A DNA stretch of 64,000 nucleotides from an uncultured Clostridia bacterium (GTDB taxonomy: Bacteria > Bacillota > Clostridia > Oscillospirales > Ruminococcaceae): assembly GCA_947627205.1 (NCBI GenBank), contig CANQVE010000004.1, positions 1 through 64,000 of the forward strand, written 5' to 3'. Under the pieces are notes generated by a model, which saw only the letters and a list, made by a program, of their open reading frames with translations, had not been told where the DNA came from and searched no databases. The position numbers and the translations under genes were made by a program. Shown here piece after piece: positions 60,179-64,000 of this stretch; position 1 is the first letter of the stretch; each line of letters starts with the position of its first letter.

Positions 60179-60889
60179 ATGAACACAATTGAAAAAGAAC
60201 TCAACTCTCTTGCATATCACGGCAGGGGAATAATTATCGGCAAGGCGGGAAACAACGCCGTTATCGCGTACTTTATCATGGGGCGCAGCGAGAACAGCCG
60301 CAACCGCATTTTCGTTGAGGACGGCGAGGGAATACGCACGCAGGCCTTTGACGAGAGCAAAATGACCGATCCGCATCTTATAATCTACGCTCCCGTGCGC
60401 GTTCTGGGAAATAAAACGATAGTTACAAACGGTGACCAGACCGACACTATCTATGAGCTTATGGACAAACAGCAGAGCTTTGAACAGTCTTTGAGAACGC
60501 GCGAGTTTGAGGACGACAAGCCCAATTACACGCCCAGAATTTCGGGTATTGTTCATCTTGAAAACGGCTCAATGAACTACGCTATGTCCATACTTAAATC
60601 GGCGGACGGCGATCCCGATTCGTGCAGGAGATATACCTTTGCATACTCAAACCCCAAAAGCGGTACGGGCAGTTTTATACATACCTATGCGGGCGATGAA
60701 ACAAACGGCAGACTTCCGAGCTTTGAGGGCGAGCCGAAAGCTCTCGAAATTCCCGAGATGAGTCTTGATGATTTTACCGATTTAGTTTGGAACAATCTCA
60801 ATTCCGATAACAAGGTCTCGCTTTTCACCCGCTATATTGACCTTAAAACAGGCAAATTTGAAAGCAGAATTGTCAATAAGAATAAGTGA
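60179..60889 (+). CDS. purO: IMP cyclohydrolase, PurO type
   Basis: The 236-residue enzyme closes FAICAR to IMP, the last step. The sequence follows the archaeal-type PurO family: YHGRGIIIGKAGNNAVIAYF at the start, FIMGRSENSRNR, and SILKSADGDPDSCRRY in the middle. AAGGAGAAAATT sits just before ATG 60179. In most bacteria this step is done by the N-terminal domain of PurH; here a separate PurO is paired with a lone AICAR transformylase two genes on, which completes the pathway. Confidence 0.9.
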   Translation: MNTIEKELNSLAYHGRGIIIGKAGNNAVIAYFIMGRSENSRNRIFVEDGEGIRTQAFDESKMTDPHLIIYAPVRVLGNKTIVTNGDQTDTIYELMDKQQSFEQSLRTREFEDDKPNYTPRISGIVHLENGSMNYAMSILKSADGDPDSCRRYTFAYSNPKSGTGSFIHTYAGDETNGRLPSFEGEPKALEIPEMSLDDFTDLVWNNLNSDNKVSLFTRYIDLKTGKFESRIVNKNK

Positions 60890-60946
60890 GGAATTTAAGC
60901 GGACAAGGTTTTGAAAGTTAAAAGCAATAGTTTTTATGGAGGATAA

Positions 60947-61441
60947 ATGGAACTTATTTGCAAGGCAAGCGCGAAATACGCGCCGCTTATGAACGAAGTC
61001 TGCGAACCGCTCTTTGAAATGCTGAAACAACATTCAGCGCTTGAAAAGGAAATATTCGAGCGCGACGAACAGCTTGAAAGAGAAAAAGAAAAGGCGGGAA
61101 TACCGTCTTATCAGACCGCTCCCGGTTGGAAAGAACTGATGAAAGAATACCGCGAAAGAATGTATTCTCTGCTAAAGCCAAACTGCACCGACAAACTGTT
61201 GTCGCGCGGTTATGCGGGGCAATACGGAAATCCGCAGAAGTTCGGCTATCTGAACGGGGACTGTGTTGTTGAATTTAAAATGCGCTATGCGGATAAAGCA
61301 AGCGTTGAAACGCATTACACAAAGGCAGGTCTTGCGCAAAAGCATAAAATCGTAATAAGACTAACAGACGGCAGATGGCTTGTTGACGAGTTATATTACG
61401 GTTTTGAAAAAGAAAAAAGCTGGCATAGCGGTGGATTTTAA
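60947..61441 (+). CDS. NTF2-fold immunity-like protein
   Basis: The 164-residue protein has a helical N-terminus and an NTF2-like second half ending IVIRLTDGRWLVDELYYGFEKEKSWHSG. The pattern of a final W-x-V/I-D strand and YYGF..e..W resembles NTF2-fold (RhsIA-type) immunity proteins, recalled from memory. TGGAGGATAA precedes the ATG. No toxin is near. It lies between purO and the AICAR transformylase gene, 10 bases from the latter. Confidence 0.6.
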   Translation: MELICKASAKYAPLMNEVCEPLFEMLKQHSALEKEIFERDEQLEREKEKAGIPSYQTAPGWKELMKEYRERMYSLLKPNCTDKLLSRGYAGQYGNPQKFGYLNGDCVVEFKMRYADKASVETHYTKAGLAQKHKIVIRLTDGRWLVDELYYGFEKEKSWHSGGF

Positions 61442-61451
61442 GGAGGACAAT

Positions 61452-62630
61452 ATGAACGAACTTGAACTGAAATACGGCTGTAACCCAAATCAGAAGCCGT
61501 CAAGAATTTTTATGGAAAACGGCAAGGATCTGCCAATAGAGGTGCTTAACGGCAGACCCGGCTATATCAACTTTATGGACGCCTTTAACGGCTGGCAGCT
61601 TGTAAAGGAACTGAAAAAAGCAACGGGAATGCCCGCCGCAACTTCTTTCAAGCACGTTTCGCCTGCGGGCGCGGCTATAGGACTTCCGCTTTCGGAAACT
61701 CTTGCGAAGATATATTGGGTGGACGACCTTGGCGAGCTTTCGCCGCTTGCTTGCGCGTATGCAAGAGCAAGAGGCGCCGACAGAATGTCAAGCTACGGCG
61801 ATTTTATCGCGCTTTCGGACGTCTGCGATGCTTCGACTGCGAGAATTATAGCGCGCGAAGTTTCGGACGGCGTTATCGCTCCGGGCTATGACAAAGATGC
61901 TCTTGAAATTTTAAAGTCCAAGAGAAAAGGAACATATAATGTCATAAAGATAGATCCCGATTATATCCCCGAACAGATCGAGCGCAAGCAGGTGTTCGGA
62001 ATTACTTTTGAGCAGGGACGAAACGAGCTTGTGATAAATGACGACCTTTTCGCGAATATCCCGACAAAGAACAAGGATATCCCGAAAGCAGCGCGCGACG
62101 ATCTTGCGCTGGCGCTTATCACGCTTAAATATACACAGTCAAACTCCGTCGCATACGCTTCGGGCGGTCAGGCGATAGGCATAGGCGCAGGACAGCAGTC
62201 GAGAATTCACTGCACGCGCCTTGCGGGAACAAAGGCTGACAATTGGTATTTAAGACAATCTCCCACGGTAATGGAGCTTCAGTTCATAGACGATATACGC
62301 CGCGCTGACCGCGACAATGCGATCGACCTCTACATCGGCGATGATTATATGGACGTTCTCGCAGACGGCGCATGGCAGAAAATCTTCAAGGTAAAGCCCG
62401 AGGTATTTACCCGTGAGAAAAAGCGTGAGTGGCTCGATACCATGAAAGGAACGGCATTAGGCTCCGACGCGTTCTTCCCGTTCGGCGACAACATTGAGCG
62501 CGCTCACAAGAGCGGCGTTATGTATATCGCTCAGCCGGGCGGTTCTATCCGCGACGACAACGTTATCGAGACCTGCGATAAATACGGCATAGCGATGGCG
62601 TTTACAGGCATAAGACTTTTCCACCATTGA
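61452..62630 (+). CDS. purH: AICAR transformylase, stand-alone
   Basis: The 392-residue protein is the formyltransferase half of PurH only: it starts LELKYGCNPNQKPS, has the catalytic Lys-His in TSFKHVSPAGAA, the YTQSNSVAYASGGQ region and the end SDAFFPFGDNIE with IAQPGGSIRDD. The N-terminal IMP cyclohydrolase domain is missing, and PurO supplies that step. AAGGAGGA at 61441-61448 sets ATG 61452. It is the last purine gene before the terminator. Confidence 0.93.
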   Translation: MNELELKYGCNPNQKPSRIFMENGKDLPIEVLNGRPGYINFMDAFNGWQLVKELKKATGMPAATSFKHVSPAGAAIGLPLSETLAKIYWVDDLGELSPLACAYARARGADRMSSYGDFIALSDVCDASTARIIAREVSDGVIAPGYDKDALEILKSKRKGTYNVIKIDPDYIPEQIERKQVFGITFEQGRNELVINDDLFANIPTKNKDIPKAARDDLALALITLKYTQSNSVAYASGGQAIGIGAGQQSRIHCTRLAGTKADNWYLRQSPTVMELQFIDDIRRADRDNAIDLYIGDDYMDVLADGAWQKIFKVKPEVFTREKKREWLDTMKGTALGSDAFFPFGDNIERAHKSGVMYIAQPGGSIRDDNVIETCDKYGIAMAFTGIRLFHH

Positions 62631-62644
62631 TCTGTTGTACATTC

Positions 62645-62672
62645 AAAAGCGGCGGAGCGTTTCGCCGCTTTT
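62645..62672 (+). terminator. Terminator of the purine operon
   Basis: AAAAGCGGCG (62645-62654) and CGCCGCTTTT (62663-62672) make a perfect 10-base stem with an 8-base loop, ending in T. Confidence 0.85.
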
Positions 62673-62707
62673 AAGGTTTTTATTCCCGAACGGCAAGGAG
62701 AAAGAAA

Positions 62708-63445
62708 ATGCGAAATCTGAAAGTGTTTATTTCCTATAACGGCGCGGATTATCACGGATTTCAGCGTCAGGACAACGCCCTGACCGTTCAGGAGGTAGTA
62801 GAAAATGCTCTCGGAAAGCTCTTGCAGACGGCGCCGCCCGTTATATACGGCTGTTCAAGAACAGATGCGGGAGTTCACGCGAGGCGCTTTTGCTTCAATG
62901 TGAAAATAGAAAACAACATTCCCTGCGGCGGCTTTGTAAAAGGACTAAACGCGCTTCTGCCCGACAATATAGCGGTGTTGTCCTGCGAAGAAGCCGACGG
63001 CGATTTTCACGCGCGTTTTTGCACAAAAGCCAAGGAGTATGTTTATCTTATAAACAACAAACCCCTCCGCGATGTTTTTCTCCCCGCTTATCATTATCCG
63101 CTACCGCTCGACATTGAGAAAATGAGAGAAGCGGCAAAGCTGTTTCTGGGAGAACATGACTTTGCGGCGTTCTGCCGCGCGGAGGGAAAAAAGCGGGTAA
63201 ATTCAACGGTAAGGACAGTCTATTCTCTTTCGGTAGAGAATAATGAGGGAATTGTGGAGATAAAGATAAAGGGAAACGGTTTTCTTTACAATATGGTTAG
63301 GATAATCGCAGGCACTCTCGTTTATATAAGCGAGGGAAAGCGAACACTTTCGGACATAGAAAACGCCCTTAAAACAGGCGAAAGAGAGTTTGCGGGAATG
63401 ACTTTACCGCCCTGCGGATTGTATCTGAATGAGATTTTTTATTAG
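62708..63445 (+). CDS. truA: tRNA pseudouridine(38-40) synthase
   Basis: The 245-residue TruA makes pseudouridine in the anticodon stem-loop. It has LKVFISYNGADYHGFQRQ, the catalytic Asp in CSRTDAGVHA near 54, and the late NMVRIIAGTLVYISEGK. AAGGAGAAAG precedes the ATG. It starts 35 bases after the purine terminator, so read-through may supply it; no promoter of its own is clear. Confidence 0.94.
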   Translation: MRNLKVFISYNGADYHGFQRQDNALTVQEVVENALGKLLQTAPPVIYGCSRTDAGVHARRFCFNVKIENNIPCGGFVKGLNALLPDNIAVLSCEEADGDFHARFCTKAKEYVYLINNKPLRDVFLPAYHYPLPLDIEKMREAAKLFLGEHDFAAFCRAEGKKRVNSTVRTVYSLSVENNEGIVEIKIKGNGFLYNMVRIIAGTLVYISEGKRTLSDIENALKTGEREFAGMTLPPCGLYLNEIFY

Positions 63446-63448
63446 CAC

Positions 63449-63478
63449 TTGACTTATACGGTGCATTTGTGGTATAAT
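63449..63478 (+). promoter_or_regulatory. Promoter of the gene at the window end
   Basis: TTGACT (63449-63454) and perfect TATAAT (63473-63478) have an 18-base spacer, 20 bases before the TTG start. Confidence 0.65.
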
Positions 63479-63497
63479 AAATAAGATAGGGTAATAT

Positions 63498-64000
63498 TTG
63501 GGGAAATATATTATCGGGGAATGGCGGTGGTTCTTTACGGAAAACAATGACAATAAAAAAGTCGATTTAAAAGAAGTTATCCAAAAGAAAAAACAAAAAA
63601 CGTTTATTATAAGGACAATTGTCGTTGCGGTCATAGCTGTAGCGATAGTTCTTGTTGTGGTGAATTGGGAGAAGATAATAGCCCCGTTTCATGATATAGC
63701 GGTAAATGCGGGAAAGGGCGGTTTTCCCGTGGAACTTCCCGGAAGTACGTCTTATGTTATGGACAGTCTTGGGGATAATTTCTATCTTCTCACGGATACC
63801 TATGTCTATACATTTACCGCTGACGGCGGTCAGATAGCCAACATACAGCACGGTTTCAGAGAGCCGAGCGTTGTTTCGGGCGACAAGCGCCTGCTCGTTT
63901 TCGACAAGAACGGAAAAGGCTTTAAGGTCTATTCGAGAAGCGAAGAGGTATATTCAAAGACGCTTGACGATACTATAGTTTTTGCGGTGATAGGCAAAAA
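63498..64000 (+). CDS. DUF5711-like membrane-anchored protein (3' cut by window)
   Basis: The frame is open from 63498 to the last base, so the C-terminus is missing. The first codon is TTG, with ATAGGG 7 bases before it. The 167 visible residues have a basic cytoplasmic start, one membrane segment (about 39-55, VVAVIAVAIVLVVV) and an external repeat-like beta region (FPVELPGSTSYVMDSLGD, FYLLTDTYVYTF), the pattern of DUF5711 proteins common in Ruminococcus-type genomes, probably a propeller. Function is unknown. Confidence 0.75.
   Translation, partial: MGKYIIGEWRWFFTENNDNKKVDLKEVIQKKKQKTFIIRTIVVAVIAVAIVLVVVNWEKIIAPFHDIAVNAGKGGFPVELPGSTSYVMDSLGDNFYLLTDTYVYTFTADGGQIANIQHGFREPSVVSGDKRLLVFDKNGKGFKVYSRSEEVYSKTLDDTIVFAVIGK

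Overview
This window looks like a chromosomal segment of a low-to-mid GC Firmicute, probably a gut-type Clostridium relative of the Ruminococcus/Oscillospiraceae kind. This is an inference from gene content and style, not from a marker gene. The pointers are strong AGGAGG ribosome sites, TTGACA/TATAAT promoters with 17-base spacers, TTG starts, a type I pullulanase, a 2-oxoacid:ferredoxin oxidoreductase with a separate small ferredoxin subunit, and a bacterial purine operon that uses PurO plus a free-standing AICAR transformylase. About 55 genes can be supported. There is no rRNA, no phage, no transposase and no CRISPR array.

Layout. 0.2-11.3 kb (+): ComM-like ATPase, alpha-glucan breakdown (MalQ, pullulanase) around a TtcA-like enzyme, PepP-type aminopeptidase, release factor 2, polyphosphate kinase and a 43-residue peptide gene. 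11.8-22.7 kb (-): one seven-gene operon from a consensus promoter. It encodes a TerY-like VWA protein, PP2C phosphatase, protein kinase with zinc ribbon and FHA-like tail, P-type calcium pump, TerD fused to a new N-terminus, YceG and TelA. This is a tellurite-resistance-like (Ter) stress module and the most distinctive system here. 23-29 kb: GtrA, lipid kinase, CarB, a frameshifted SUKH gene with a neighbour of unknown role, and tRNA-Glu and tRNA-Met. 29.8-36.1 kb (+): envelope cluster of one anchored protein, two tandem phosphodiester glycosidases and two tandem CapA lipoproteins, followed by a chain of seven hairpins.

36.5-44 kb: small orphan gene, P-loop ATPase plus the four-subunit 2-oxoacid:ferredoxin oxidoreductase, an unknown protein, a SUKH-3 immunity-like gene flanked by a duplicated tail of the neighbouring ABC exporter gene, and that exporter (-). 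44.2-52.5 kb: tubulin-like protein and transglutaminase membrane protein, DHH phosphoesterase, double-TIR protein (-), small membrane protein and HD hydrolase. 52.5-62.7 kb (+): purine operon (purE, purC, a purF-like paralogue without the glutaminase cysteine, purF, purM, purN, purO, AICAR transformylase) with four unrelated small genes between its members and a possible attenuator leader. 62.7-64 kb: truA and the start of a DUF5711-like membrane protein cut by the window end.

How the parts connect. The Ter-type operon combines phosphorylation signalling (kinase, phosphatase, FHA-like domain), metal handling (calcium pump, TerD) and protein scaffolding (VWA, TelA). The purine operon makes IMP from AIR onward; purD, purL, purK and purB are not in view. 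Scattered immunity-like genes without toxins, a dispersed TAAGAGGT repeat and the hairpin chain show where the otherwise ordinary chromosome is being remodelled.
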